From Warburgia ugandensis (Eukaryota; Streptophyta; Magnoliopsida; Canellales; Canellaceae): 64,000 nt of DNA. The translations under genes and the position numbers were made by a program. Shown here in pieces: positions 1-11,071 of the stretch. Under the pieces are notes generated by a model. It saw nothing but the letters and a program-made list of their open reading frames with translations, ran no database searches and was not told the DNA's origin. Where the stretch lies: positions 11,920,327 through 11,984,326 of the forward strand of contig CP141137.1 in assembly GCA_035236585.1 (NCBI GenBank). Reading direction: 5' to 3'. Each line of letters begins with the position of its first letter. Position 1 is the stretch's first letter.

Positions 1-165
1 TTGTTCTCTAAGATCTCTATTTATGATTTGATCATTAATCTCAACATTAATTGTTATTAATCAGTTCTATCTTATGTTCATCTGCTCATTTTTTTTATGT
101 ATCTAAAGTTTATACTTTATATTATCTACTTGTTCAAGTTTTGGGGCCTGATCATCCTTTGATCA

Positions 166-3003
166 TGTGACACCCCGGGTTTTACCAAAACTTTTCCTTA
201 TAAATATAAAAAAAATAATATGTTTTAAGAAAAATAGACGGGATCCCTGAAGATTAAAATTTTAAATTATAGAACTTTTAGCGCAGCTTTAAAAAGAATT
301 GATTGAAAGCGTAAACTTCGAGGGTCAACTACATTCAAAACTGTGATCATAAACAACATTAAAACCTTGATACTCTGAGCATACTTGATCCAAAACCACA
401 ATAAATACATGGTGTAATTAAAGACGGTAATAAATAAGGTCAAATGTTACCAGGTTCCATCCATAATCACCATAATATTTTCATCTAAACTTTAACAATC
501 CTCCATACCATAATATGAGTCCAATCTATAAAATGTATCCACATCTAAGAAAGTCTCAAAAGTCTAGTCCAAGTAACATACTCTAATATATGTCCGAATA
601 AGAAATAAAATGGAATGTCTTCAAGTCTCCTTCCAAATCCCTGCTACTCTGCCTGCTTTCCCTTGTTGTTATCACGTTCTAAATATGAGGCATTGCAAAA
701 TAAGACAATGCCTCAGTAAGTTATGCTTGTGTAGGTGATTACACTCAAATAAAGTTTAACAAAAATTTACAATAGGATTCTCATAAAGGAAGCATACTCA
801 AAACATGTCAAATAACTAAATGCTTGCAATTACAACTTTCACAAATCAAATGCCGAGTTAAATCAGTATAGCTTGCAAGACATAATCAAAATACAAGGTA
901 AGTACATCAAAACCATACTAGTATATATACCCATGGAATAATATACAGGCAATCATTGATACCAAAACACTGTATCAAAACTATACCAAAATCCTCCAAT
1001 ATACTCAATCACTGGTGATGTGTACCCATACTAACTTTGGTCCCTCCTATGCAACCCACATCAGCCGTCGAAGTCTCTCACGGCTTAGGCCCGACTTGCC
1101 CCGGTTCACCATACATATAAAGTCATGTGAACATGCACAAACTATATGGTTTACTATGCTGCAGTAGCAATCCCATCATGATTTGAACCACTACCGCTCC
1201 CTGTCGACACCAAACGAGAGACTTTCTTTGTCCCCATGGGAAGGAACGAACTTGTAGGGGGGACTACCCATGATACCACCCCTACGTACCTGGCCCTGTA
1301 TCACTCTAGGGCGGTGTCTAATCATCATCATAAAATCAGAGGGCGAGTGGCCAACCCTACAACCCTTCTAGCATAGTACCCACAAGGTGAAAGCACTCGT
1401 CATGAATCATCGGCAAGATATAAATCTTATAAACCATGTAAATGCGCTATAAATAATCTCAATAACACAATTAAAGCCCAGCATACATTGTTATTTCCAA
1501 ATTGAAAAGTCATACTACAACACGAAAATAGGGATCTAATTATGTGCATGAGAAAAAGTAAAAACACATGTCTCAAAGCTTTAAAAGTCCATTCATGGTT
1601 ATTGAAATCATGAAATAATTGAATGGAATCACCTACCTCAATAAATGTAGTGCCCCAATCAAGCGCGTGGAAATATCACGTTACGCGCTCTGACGTACCT
1701 GTTACATCATAAATTCTCCATCATTTGGCAATTCAATGACGTTCATCTCTCTAATCCCCTAGGCTATCTCACATTTGATGTATACTATCAAGATCTAAGG
1801 CCTGATCATCCATTGATTAGCCTGATTGAGATTATCTCAGCACATTTAGTGGTTAAAACCTTAAGAAAGAATTTATATTTAGATTTTCAAGTCAAATTTA
1901 GGTCCCTGCCGTCGATATGGTCGCAATGCCTCTTTCAGATCGCGATTTGGACCTCTGTAGCTCTTAAAAGTCAAGTTTATATAAATGGACGGGTCAAAGG
2001 ACCGAAGAAAAATCCAAAAATTCGTGCGTCGCATGTGCGGGCGCGTGCACAGATGCGATGTTCATGCGTCATCCTCGTGCAGGCACGTGCACGGACGCAC
2101 TACGCGTGTGCGCGCCATTTGTGCGGCACCTGCCTCGTTTCGTGCTGCGCATGTACAGTTTCCATGCGCGTGCGAGTACGCCGGTGCTACGCTTGTGCGT
2201 TGATTTCTGTGCGCGCGTGTAGCCTGTGTGGGACACGTGTCGTGAGCGTGGCATCGTGTGTAGGGCGTGTGCCGTCTGTATGCATGGCGCCTGCGTGGCA
2301 CCTACGTGGCGTGCGACAAGGGGTGACACGTGTGCGCGGGTTGCTGCCGCCGAAGAAGACGGCCGGACTCCGGTCGCCACCGGCAACGCACAAGTGTCCA
2401 AATGGTGCAATTTTTGCACTGTTTCATTCAGGTTTTTGCGTAGATTCCATTTATAAGCCCATTTTCAACCAATTATGCCATTATATAGTGTTTTTACACT
2501 ATTTTTGTCACATCTCTAAAAAATTTTCATCTACTGTTTTATGAGTTTTTTGGCATCTCTAACCATCTGATCACCATGAAAATTCATGAGAATGTTCTTC
2601 ATGTTACAACGCCCAAGATGGACGGTTCAGATCACAATCTGATGCGTTTCATCGGTTTACTTTAACAAGAACACTACTGCCTACTTGTTCACCAGAAAAC
2701 GGCAATCCACACCGTTTTTCGGCGTTAAAAACAATAGAAACTATAGGAAAAACATGGGAAATGGTGGAGGGTGGCCTACCGTGGTTAGATCGCCACTGCG
2801 TGCGCCTGCTCGGGGAGTTCCTCGTCGTTGCCCTGCGTCGTCAACCCAGAATTAGAAGTGAATGGTTTGGCCGTACAAGAGACAGGGCAGGCTTTTATAG
2901 CCTCATCGTGGGTCCCACTCCCTGTAGGCCCATGTGTATTTACCAATTTGCCCCTTTTATTATTATTATTATTATTAAATAATTAAATCTTTGGGTTATT
3001 ACA
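166..3003. mobile_element. Solo LTR, 2.84 kb, probably Ty3/gypsy
   Basis: Starts TGTGACACCCCGGG and ends GGTTATTACA, the usual TG...CA ends. It is flanked by perfect 5-bp duplications GATCA (161-165 and 3004-3008). No protease, RT or integrase coding is present and no second LTR copy is seen, so a solo LTR from intra-element recombination is the simplest reading. It contains a short inverted repeat (about 690-712) and a GC-rich core at about 2020-2340. The 243-residue and shorter frames across that core are overlapping low-complexity Arg/Cys/Ala translations and are not called as genes. The family is not determined; the opening resembles chromovirus LTRs. Confidence 0.8.
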
Positions 3004-3700
3004 GATCAGCCTGATCTAAGTGATTTAGTGCTATTTTATGAATTTGACCTAACTAGATGTGATTAGATTAAAATTCTAATGCTACAATCATGTCCGCATC
3101 GTCAATATGATTCCAAAGGACCTTTCAAATCGAAGATTGAGCTTATGTAGCTTTTAGAATCTCATAAAAACTATTTCAAATAAAAAATCAGATCAAAAAT
3201 CAATTTTACACCCGTTTGCATTGATAGAGGGGGTTTGCACCGGTTTATACAAGCGTCTCCAAGACACAGACACCAAAACGCGCAGCGAAACGTGTTGTGT
3301 GCGTCCTGGTCACCAAGAGGGTCCTTGCGTGTGTCTTGGCGTCCAAGACGCCAAGTGTTCTGGCTGTCTGAGACAGTGTGCAATGGAGTGCCCGCATGCA
3401 CCGTTTGCTCCAGTGCATCCCGATCGGCATCCTGAGCGCATCGTCCATCAGGGACAATAAGCCTGAGCCGTCCGATATCCTTTGGCTTGATCGGAACCCC
3501 AGATGCTCTGATTTTTTATTTGTTTTGGCCGTTCTTAGGATTTTTGGGTTCAAAGATTACATTAAATGACTCATATCTATCATCTGAGGTGTCCTTAATG
3601 TGGGTTTAACCATGCTCCACGGTTTTGACTTCTTAGGCCATCCAATGGCCATTCAGCTCAGATCCAGCCTAGATTTGTGAGAAAAAAGTTGGAAAACAAA
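3004..3700. mobile_element. Older relative of the 166-3003 LTR, split by it
   Basis: Bases 1-165 joined to 3009-3250 align by eye with the interior of the inserted LTR at about 1740-2000. Shared blocks include GGCCTGATCATCC (1799-1811 and 146-158), the CCTGAT that follows, and a region around 3090-3170 matching 1910-1980. Divergence looks like 30-35%. A GC-rich stretch at 3240-3480 sits where the inserted LTR has its own GC-rich core. The outer limit near 3700 is a guess. Confidence 0.45.
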
Positions 3701-4095
3701 GTGAAAAATAAGTTAGAGTGTGTGGCTTATCTGATTAGAGCCAGAAATGGAAAATCGGGGCCCTCTAGTAAATGCTAAGTTCCATTTGTTTTAGCAGCGT
3801 GCAAAGGAAAAAGTTAAGGTTTTTCTCTGGTTGTTTGGCATGGGAATAGAAAGGAAACAAGTTTATGTAGTGGTAGATCTGATTGCTTTTCAAGACAAGG
3901 CAGATCTGATTATTTTGCTTGCCTCCTTTTAGTTCAGAATACCTACAAACTAAAAGCTAACTGCCAAAGCCTTTTTTAAAAGGCATATCATACACGAGAC
4001 TAATAGGCCATTTATGAGTATGCCTGTTTCTTCATAAAAGAGGAAACCTCTGTGTTACTTTCATACTTGAAAGCGGTAGGAGTACTTTCTTTTAT

Positions 4096-4822
4096 CTCTA
4101 GTATTAGTTAGTTGCAGACAACTTAGCATCTTCTAGGAGATATACTTGATAGTAGGTTTTAGTTTCGCTTTCCTCCTTAATTGAGAACTAGAGTTATTAG
4201 AGTGTGTAATTTGCTTTGTAATTATTTGCTTCTTTATTTTTTATTTTATTATATTATTATTATGAATATTTAGGAAACTTGTCTTATGTGTTTTATTAAA
4301 GTTTTTCTATTTCAGAGAGTGCACAGTGTATGTACACCCCAATGCAAGAACAAAATCCTAAAACAGCAAGCCAAATGCTTCTCTAATGGCAAGCCATTCT
4401 TCCACGGTAGCCACTGACCAAGCAATCTTCCAAGTCAGAAAATAGCCGAACAATTTTAACAAAACTCTTCTTGACTTAGAACAAATTAGTGGTACAAAAA
4501 TGTAGGCTAACCTCGTTTGTAGGCTTAGCATATTGATGTTTACATCTTACTTAGGCTCAAACTTACTTTAATATGGCCCTCCATCTCATTAAAAGCTAGC
4601 TAAATAATTATATAAAGAATGTCATGTCTAGTGTTAGTTGCAGACAATTTGGCATCTCTTGGGATAAACTTGGTAGCTGGTTTGAGTCATGCTTTCCCCT
4701 TTTGCTACGGTCTAGATTTAGGAGAGCACGTTTAATCTGCTTTGCAAATTTTCATTAAAAAAAATCCTAGTGTGTGTTTAGTAAACTTGTTTTATTTGTT
4801 TATATTGATTTTTTCTATTTGA
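4096..4822. repeat. Direct repeat of a ~210-bp unit
   Basis: Bases 4096-4316 and 4625-4822 share ordered blocks: CTAGT(A/G)TTAGTTG, GCAGACAA, TTGATAGTAGGTTT-like, GTAAACTTG-like and TTTTTCTATTT. They are diverged copies of one unknown repeat. The spacer 4317-4624 shows no gene. Bases 3701-4095 also show no gene; AGGCATATCATAC near 3980 borders a short AT-rich hairpin. Confidence 0.45.
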
Positions 4823-5004
4823 AGGGGAGTCTTTGCACAATGGTAGAGTTGTGGTTGTGCAACCTTGAGGTCATGAGTTCAAGGTGTAGAAACAGCTTCT
4901 TGCAAAATACAAGGTAAGGCTGCATACTATTGACCCTTGTGGTCTGCCCTTTCTATTGACCCAGCATACATGTGATCTTCATGCAATGGGGCTGCCCTTT
5001 ATTT
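4823..5004 (+). mobile_element. Au-type tRNA-derived SINE, nearly full length
   Basis: Begins GGGGAGTCTTTGCACAATGG. The B-box region is GAGTTCAAGG, followed by the conserved GTAAGGCTGCATAC and CTTGTGGTCTGCCC blocks, and it ends GGGGCTGCCCTTT, the Au SINE layout. It is flanked by a 15-bp duplication ATTTTTTCTATTTGA (4808-4822 and 5005-5019). It sits at the end of the second copy of the ~210-bp repeat, so it is younger than that duplication. Confidence 0.85.
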
Positions 5005-5239
5005 ATTTTTTCTATTTGAGGGGGTTATGCACTATATGCACACCATATTGGTTATAGTGATGCAACTAATTCATGTCATTAGAATCAAGGAGTTGTGCAT
5101 AAAAAAATTACCAAGAATTACATGTATTACTAGCGCATTCATGTATTAGTGACATCAAAGTGGAACTAATTCCCTGGCACAACGTGTGTTTGGATTAGAC
5201 GAGTCATACACCATCTAGACTACCAATTTTGATATAGCT

Positions 5240-5420
5240 AAATCAAGGACAGTGATATATGAGCCCATGTTAGTCTTTGGGAGCCCCATCGTACATGGTG
5301 GGCCCAGATTTCTGAAGATCCTAAACGTTCACATATGTTGTTCATTACTTGGATCGGCTATGCTCTAAAATTCTAATCCAATAGACGATCCTATTACCTT
5401 AATATTATCCAATGTCTCAT
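5240..5420. repeat. Arm of a miniature foldback element near RPL26
   Basis: Aligns by eye with the left arm of the foldback at 26240-26415: AAGGACAGTGATATATGAGCCC, TCCTAAACGTTCA, and CTAAAATTCTAATCCAATAGA with a GATCCTA end (quoted in pieces). Only one arm is obvious. The interval 5420-5515, which holds the TGGGCC site, could be a decayed second arm. 5020-5240 shows no recognisable feature. Confidence 0.4.
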
Positions 5421-5499
5421 TGAGAGTCCCCTTGTTCAATGTTTCAGATCACAATGCAGATGGGACCATTTTGTATAAAACTTTTATGACCGTTGGATG

Positions 5500-5684
5500 T
5501 CCCTGTGGGCCTAGACGGTGGAAAAGCCGAAATCATGTAACCTAGGGCATTTGAGTCAAAGTGCCGAAACCCTAGTGCTCGAACTCTCTACATATAAGTT
5601 CCGAGAATCCCAAGTGATAGGAAGGAGCGAGAACGGGGAGAAGGAAGAAGAAGAAGAAGAAGTCTTCCACCCATACCAGCAGCC
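5500..5684 (+). promoter_or_regulatory. RPL26 core promoter and leader
   Basis: A TGGGCC site-II element lies at 5506-5511, a perfect telo-box (AAACCCTAG) at 5567-5575 and a TATA-like CATATAAG at 5591-5598. Site II plus telo-box is the established pair in plant ribosomal-protein promoters. A start site near 5620-5630 is inferred. The leader contains a GAA run at about 5645-5662. Immediately upstream (about 5240-5420) is sequence related to the foldback element at 26.24-26.64 kb. Confidence 0.65.
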
Positions 5685-6134
5685 ATGAAGTATAACCCTC
5701 GCGTGTCCAGCTCCCGCAGAAAATGTAGGAAGGCGCACTTTACTGCGCCGTCTAGCGTGCGCCGGGTGCTGATGAGCGCCCCCCTCTCCTCCGACCTCCG
5801 CAACAAGTACAATGTCCGCTCCGTTCCCGTGCGCAAGGATGACGAAGTTCAGGTCGTACGCGGGACATTCAAGGGCCGTGAAGGAAAGGTCGTGCAGGTT
5901 TACCGCAGGAAATGGGTCATCCACGTCGAGAGGATCACCCGCGAGAAAGTTAACGGATCCACCGTTAATGTTGGCATCAACCCATCGAAGGTGATAATCA
6001 CGAAGCTGAAGCTCGACAAGGATCGAAAATCGTTGCTTGACCGGAAGGCCAAGGGTCGTGCCGCTGACAAGGGAAAGGGCAAGTTCACCGCCGAGGATGT
6101 TGCCGCCGCCCCATCTCTCCAAGAGGTCGATTGA
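5685..6134 (+). CDS. RPL26: 60S ribosomal protein L26 (uL24)
   Basis: Encodes 149 residues in one uninterrupted exon, about the length usual for plant L26 (roughly 146). uL24 is a large-subunit protein that contacts 25S rRNA near the exit tunnel and assembles early. The N-terminus ([20 protein letters not shown]) is the family's highly conserved opening. The stretch around residues 49-82 is the KOW motif, with the [10 protein letters not shown] loop at about 60-69. The basic segment and the [11 protein letters not shown] block near 93-103 also match. The C-terminal tail (about 129-149) is Lys/Ala rich and variable in the family. The start follows a GA-rich leader and has a good plant context (cagccATGaa). 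A telo-box, a TGGGCC site and a TATA-like box lie just upstream, which argues for a live gene rather than a processed copy. No poly(A) tract or target duplication flanks it. Confidence 0.96.
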   Translation: MKYNPRVSSSRRKCRKAHFTAPSSVRRVLMSAPLSSDLRNKYNVRSVPVRKDDEVQVVRGTFKGREGKVVQVYRRKWVIHVERITREKVNGSTVNVGINPSKVIITKLKLDKDRKSLLDRKAKGRAADKGKGKFTAEDVAAAPSLQEVD

Positions 6135-6539
6135 TTCCAAAACAGATAAACTTGTTCTTGTTGTCCTATTTCCTCTTCTGGATCTTGTTAGGATTTTTGT
6201 TTTTTTACCCCTAGTTATGAACTTTATGTTTTATGATGGATATTACGAGCGTAAGTTTTTATCTGATTTAGTTTTGAGTAATCTGAGTAATGGAATCTGG
6301 AAGACTTGAAATTTTGGTAATGCTATTGTAGAATTTTCTTGTAAGCTTAATTGTTTTTACATTTTCTCATCTCATAATTTGTTTCCAATTGGGTTTTGTA
6401 GTGTTCTGCACCTCTGCTTGTGTAGCTGATTTCAGATGTTTTTTCCTTGATTTTGGTTAAGTAGGGTTATAGGATTGATACTCTGCAATTAAGACGAATC
6501 TAGCGTGGTTTTTGAGGGAATGGGTTACTTGTGTTTGGG

Positions 6540-8130
6540 CCCTTTGGCTACTTTGAAGACCTGTTGATTTAGAAACAAGTCAGGGGCTTTAGATGCTGTA
6601 TCTCGTTCTCTGTAGGTTGGTTCTACCACTCACACGTATTGAATCTGTATTGGCTATCTCTCTTATCTCTTATAGTGTCCCATTTATGATTAGTTTGGTA
6701 TAAGAAAATGCTCACAGGAATTTAGTTTTGTCAAATGAGATTGAGGCATTTAGAAGAACCTTTGGCAAGTGGAAAGGGGGTTTACGCACTGAGTGGCAGA
6801 AGATTTCTCATAAGCTTAGCATTTTACAAGTTGTTTTCTGTTGTTGTCGGTGCAAGCTCTGATTGTCCTTGATCCTATTTGTATTGGTTGGAATCTACGG
6901 ATATATTGATGGTTGTAAGCTACTGGTATTCCCAAGTCAGATTGTAGTTTGTTTCTCATTACATTAACGTGCCAGAGATTGCTTTGTCTTATTACTTCTG
7001 GTGTAGTTTATTGCTTTTGATTTTTTGAAGCAAATAATTTATAGTCATAGTTCAAGTTGGTAAAGGTTTACTTTCTAGCAAGCTGTATGGGGTTTGATAT
7101 CAATTTTGAGGATACAATTGGGAGCGATGTGGATGTGTAATATGGGATTATTTGATAGAAAAATGGTTGCACAGCCTCGGCATATCTCGATAGTCCGTAG
7201 GTGGCTTGATCTTTCTGACAATGGCTAAGTAGGATATTGGTAGCTTTTAGTTGGTTTGCAGACATGTTTGTGTTGGTTTCTGTTGTGTCTCCACTAAGGA
7301 ATTTGGTAGTATCACGCACTCTCAGTTGCGTTTTAAAATGTGCTTGGGTTTTTTATGTTAGTTTCCTAGTGTTCTTCAGATTACAGCCTCGGCATATCTT
7401 GATAGTCCGTAGGCGGCTTGATCTGTCTGACAATGGCTAAGTAGGATGTTGGTAGCTTTTAGTTGATTTGCAGACATGTTTGTGTTGGTTTCTGTTGTGT
7501 CTCCACTAAGGAATTTGGGAGTATCCTGTGTGGATTTTTTATGTTAATTTCCCAGTGTTCTTCAAATTGTGCATAAAGCAACCAGCCCTCAAGTTATTCA
7601 ATCTTCTTGGTGAGTGAGGGTTCAGTCATGTGATTTAGAAACATGGGTGTAGCAATACATTTCTCCTAGGCCTCTGTCTGTTTTGAAATGTCTTTGATTT
7701 AGAGACACAAGTCACTGGCTATCGACACTCTGTTATTGTGCCTTTTTTCTGATTAGCCTGGTACGAGGAAATGCTAAAAGAGTTATTTAGTTTTGTTTAA
7801 TGAGATTGAGAAATTTAGAAGAACTTTTGACGGTTGGAAAAGGGCTTTACGTACCAAGTGGCAGAAAAGGATTCTTATGAACTTAGCAATATCTGCTGTT
7901 GTTGGTTCATGTCTGATAGTCCTTGATCTTGTGATGGTTTGAAATGCAATTGTTGGAAGATTTCACATAATCCATGCTTATATTGATGGTTGCGAGTTAC
8001 TTATATTCTTCTGGGCAAATTGGAGAGGGGCTTCAATAGCTGCTGCTTCTTGTTGTTTTTAAAGGATGATTGTTTGTTCCTGTGCTCTTATTACATCTTT
8101 TGTAGATTTTGGTTATTGTGAAGTGAAAGC
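6540..8130. repeat. Nested duplicated blocks downstream of RPL26
   Basis: Two kinds of duplication lie in the 2 kb after RPL26. The first is a near-identical ~142-bp block at 7174-7315 and 7385-7526 (starts CAGCCTCGGCATATC, ends TCCACTAAGGAATTTGG). The second is an older ~480-bp block at 6540-7045 and 7660-8130, with shared pieces such as GAGATTGAG(G/A)CATTT, TTTAGAAGAACTTTTG-like, AGTGGCAGAA and ATATTGATGGTTG. No coding frame is conserved across copies. 6135-6540 is the T-rich 3' flank of RPL26. Confidence 0.6.
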
Positions 8131-8134
8131 ATTT

Positions 8135-8243
8135 AAAAAAGGACAGCCCCGTATGCAGGCAGCCTTACCTTGCATTTTGCAAGAGGCTGTTTTCATGCCT
8201 TGAACCCGTGATCTCAAGGTCACACGACAATTCAACCTGACTT
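8135..8243 (-). mobile_element. Au-type SINE fragment
   Basis: Minus-strand relic: AAAAAAGGACAGCCCC (complement of the GGGCTGCCCTTTTT end), then CAGCCTTACCTTGC, GCAAGAGGCTG and CTTGAACCCGTGATCTCAAG. The middle third (the GGTCCGCCC region) is missing. It is followed by a small direct repeat, GCACGACTGTCTTCTGCA, at about 8246 and 8297. Confidence 0.7.
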
Positions 8244-8449
8244 GCACGACTGTCTTCTGCAGTTAGCAACCCATTAAGAACAGCCTCTTGCAATATGCAC
8301 GACTGTCTTCTGCAATTAAGAACCTGACTTGGAACTCTTAACTCTGAAAGCCAAAAATGTATGTCTAAAAAACAAATAAAGACAGCCTGATGAACTAAGC
8401 TCATGCATATATAGTCCAGGGAATGGGCGGATCACAAAAGATTTATAAT

Positions 8450-8560
8450 ACACAGCCTTACCTTGCATTTTAGGAAAGGCTATTTTCACACCTGAAACCC
8501 ATTAGCAACCCATTACCTCTAGATTACGTGGTGACAATTCAACCATTGCACCAAAAATTG
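8450..8560 (-). mobile_element. Au-type SINE fragment, second copy
   Basis: Minus strand: ACAGCCTTACCTTGCATTTT, AAAGGCTATTTTCACACCTG and a degraded B-box region, then GTGGTGACAATTCAACCATT. The 3' (CT-rich) half of the SINE is absent. Confidence 0.6.
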
Positions 8561-8980
8561 CATGGCTGTCTTATAAATAAAAACATAACGTGGGTTTGAA
8601 GTGTGGTGCAGCTGGTCTCTCATATTTAGCATTTTATTTCTACACATCCCAGTATGAAGAAGAAAAGCAATGGTTCAAAACTGTAGAAACTTATATAGGC
8701 AGCTATCCCTCGTCTCCTCACATTGATAGTTCGCACCATTTTATCATTTTATTTTTTATTTTTTATTTTTTATATTTTATAGTTGTGTTCATCTGATTTC
8801 CCTTGGTGTAGATGATTAGTAGGCCAAAAATTGTGCGGATTGGATTGCGTTTTGAATATTAAGAAAGGTAAGCTCGTTTACAAGGCAGAGATGGTTGAAG
8901 CATTAATGTTTAAAAGAATGGTCCATATTTAATCAACAGCTGAAAGTTGGTAGGTTTTGCAATGTTAGAACTATTCAAAA

Positions 8981-9420
8981 GAAAATTATATGATGCAATC
9001 GGTCCCATACGGTTGCATCATAGGCATATCTGTAAAAGTGGGTGGCAGGCCGACTCTTTTCATCTTTTTTTTTCATGATCTGAGCCGTTCATTTGATTCA
9101 CCTTATCTTAGATGGTCTAGGTACTACCAAATCTCATTGTGGATTGGGTATCTCTAGGTTCTTCATTTTTTGGTGTTTTGAACCAAAAATAGACATTACA
9201 AATAGGAAAGGCCAGGCACAGTAGACCGTCTCTTCTTTTCACTTCAAAACATCAGAAAATGAAGAATCTAGAGCTATTCAATGCACATGAGATTTGATAT
9301 CTAGGCCATCTAAGATGAGGCAAATCAAATAAATAGTTCAGATCACAAAAATGAAAAAGTAGGCTCACCAACCACGCCTATAACGGGACGATGACAAGAC
9401 CGTTGTATCATATAATTTTC
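8981..9420. mobile_element. Long-arm foldback miniature element
   Basis: The left arm 8981-9195 and right arm 9205-9420 are inverted copies. The ends are GAAAATTATATGATGCAA and its near-complement TTGTATCATATAATTTTC. Inner matches include GATCTGAGCC/AACTATT-type, CATCTTAGATGG and CTTCATTTT(T/C)TG. The arms are about 210 bp with a very small loop and no coding capacity. No clear target duplication was found, so the superfamily is not assigned; Mutator-like is possible from arm length. Confidence 0.7.
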
Positions 9421-10339
9421 CCCATACAACTACCGTGACTTTTAGGTTAGAAGATATGTAAAGACACATAAATTAGCTGAACGGATCTGATCTACTGAAG
9501 CGAGAGCCAATCAAGTAAATGAAGGGGTGCTGTATGGCAAGTCGGGTTGCATACGTGGCCCACTGCCGTAGCATTCTTCTGGTTTGTGAGTTTTTGTTTG
9601 GTCGTTCACGATCTGAATCGCCATTTTAACAATCATGTTGGGCCCTACTAATCGAAGTGAATTTGGATTCAATATGTCAAAGAATGACCTACATTCATCA
9701 TCCATCAATCAAGATTGATTTATGAGACATTCACGGAGGAACATCCGATTTGTGAAGCTAAATCTGATGAAATGCGCCTTAAACCACAATCTTACCTCGG
9801 TCCTTTTGCAACCAGCGTATGAATCCGTCACACAATTCTAAGTGTCTGATCAAAGGTTTACAAATATCTAATGGTGAATAATTTTCATAACCAAATCACT
9901 CAACACATGTACGAGAAAATCGGATGTGCTTAGAAACAATCAGTTTGGAGACTTGTAAACAACAAAGTTTCTTAGAAAGCTGGCATCATTCAATCTATAT
10001 GCCTTTTTACCTGCAAGGAATTTGAAGGTGGGAACTGTAAAATGAACAAGCAGGATCATGCGAATGAATCAATCTTGAACTTGGAATCCCCTGGTGTATC
10101 ATCGACATCGAGAGACTGATCCCATGTATACAGAGACCCCTTTGCATCCTCTCCACAAAACCAAGGGAAATTGATTTTGGAAAGTCTTGTTCGTACTTAA
10201 GCATTTTCAGGTAAAACCATCAAGGCTTTTCGCAATTTGAGATTTAGACATAAAAGGATCTAATTGCATTAAGAATAAGAGATACGAAAAAGTAATAAGA
10301 GAAGCACACAGAGCAATCAATCATATCAGTCATATTCTT
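9421..10339. other. Intergenic, no gene recognised
   Basis: The short frames at 9511-9708 and 10007-10204 have no recognisable domain. Nothing else stands out. Confidence 0.5.
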
Positions 10340-11071
10340 GAATTTAGAAAGAAAAGAGTAGAAGCCAGGTGGTACAGTATTGACAGATAGCTAGTCTACC
10401 CTCGTATGTTCCAAAAGACAGTTTTTTTAACCTTTTTTTAGAAAAACGCTTTTTAGCTAGAGTTTTGGCAGAAAAGAAATGCCAGTATGATCTGACAGTG
10501 AGATAGATTACCATCAAGCCTGTGATTATGCCAACACCGTAACCCACTTTCAAGGTCGTATCTTGTTGTTGTTCTAAAAAGTCCTGTTGTTGTTCTAAAA
10601 AGTCATAAATAGAAGTTAGGCTCAAAATTGATCGATGCCTTTTCATCTTTCTTGAAATTGAACAAAGTCAGTAGATGTCGCACCTCCTCTATGGCCTTTT
10701 CTTGCTGACCTTTCATCTCTGAAGTGAACTTTTTTGGATTAGCTGAAGCTTATTTCAAGTTCTTGACTACCTCATCTCTTGTTCTCTAGTTCCAACAGCC
10801 ATGGCACCACTTGCACAGTCCAAATGAAAACTCTGATACTAATAGAATGGTACTAGAAGAAGAAAACAAGATTGGAAGCAAGCTTCCAGTCGGCTGGCAG
10901 AAGCAACCTCAATGAAATGCCCATTTTTATAGAAAGAGAAGGCAATGATCAAAGTTCCTTGCAGCCATTACACTTATACTGTACAAGGAAAATATCCCTA
11001 ATTGCCTAACTACTATATGCAAACTACTACAATAATAAACTAGGAAGAAGTTGAATGCCAAACAACTAACA
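10340..11071 (-). mobile_element. 5' end of a degenerate LTR retroelement
   Basis: Read on the minus strand: an LTR-like stretch 11071-10845 beginning TGTTAGTTGTTTGGC, a TATA-like TCTATAAAAAT near 10924-10934, then TTAGTATCAGAG (10831-10842), which resembles the initiator-Met tRNA primer site TGGTATCAGAG. Downstream a broken frame (about 10800-10605) reads like a short coiled-coil gag start with stops. The 100-residue frame at 10344-10646 overlaps it in another register and has one hydrophobic stretch (VGYGVGIITGLMVIYLTV); I do not recognise it. No RT is present. Confidence 0.4.

Noticed and set aside
1813..2544. 243-residue frame inside the first LTR
   Set aside because: Low-complexity Cys/Arg/Val translation of a GC-rich block with several overlapping frames on both strands, inside a defined solo LTR without coding.
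5556..6140. 194-residue minus-strand frame overlapping RPL26
   Set aside because: Antisense shadow of a highly conserved ribosomal-protein exon, with no domain of its own.
10344..10646. 100-residue frame as a receptor-like protein C-terminus
   Set aside because: A single hydrophobic stretch followed by basic residues is suggestive, but no leucine-rich repeats precede it and it overlaps a gag-like frame in a decayed LTR element.
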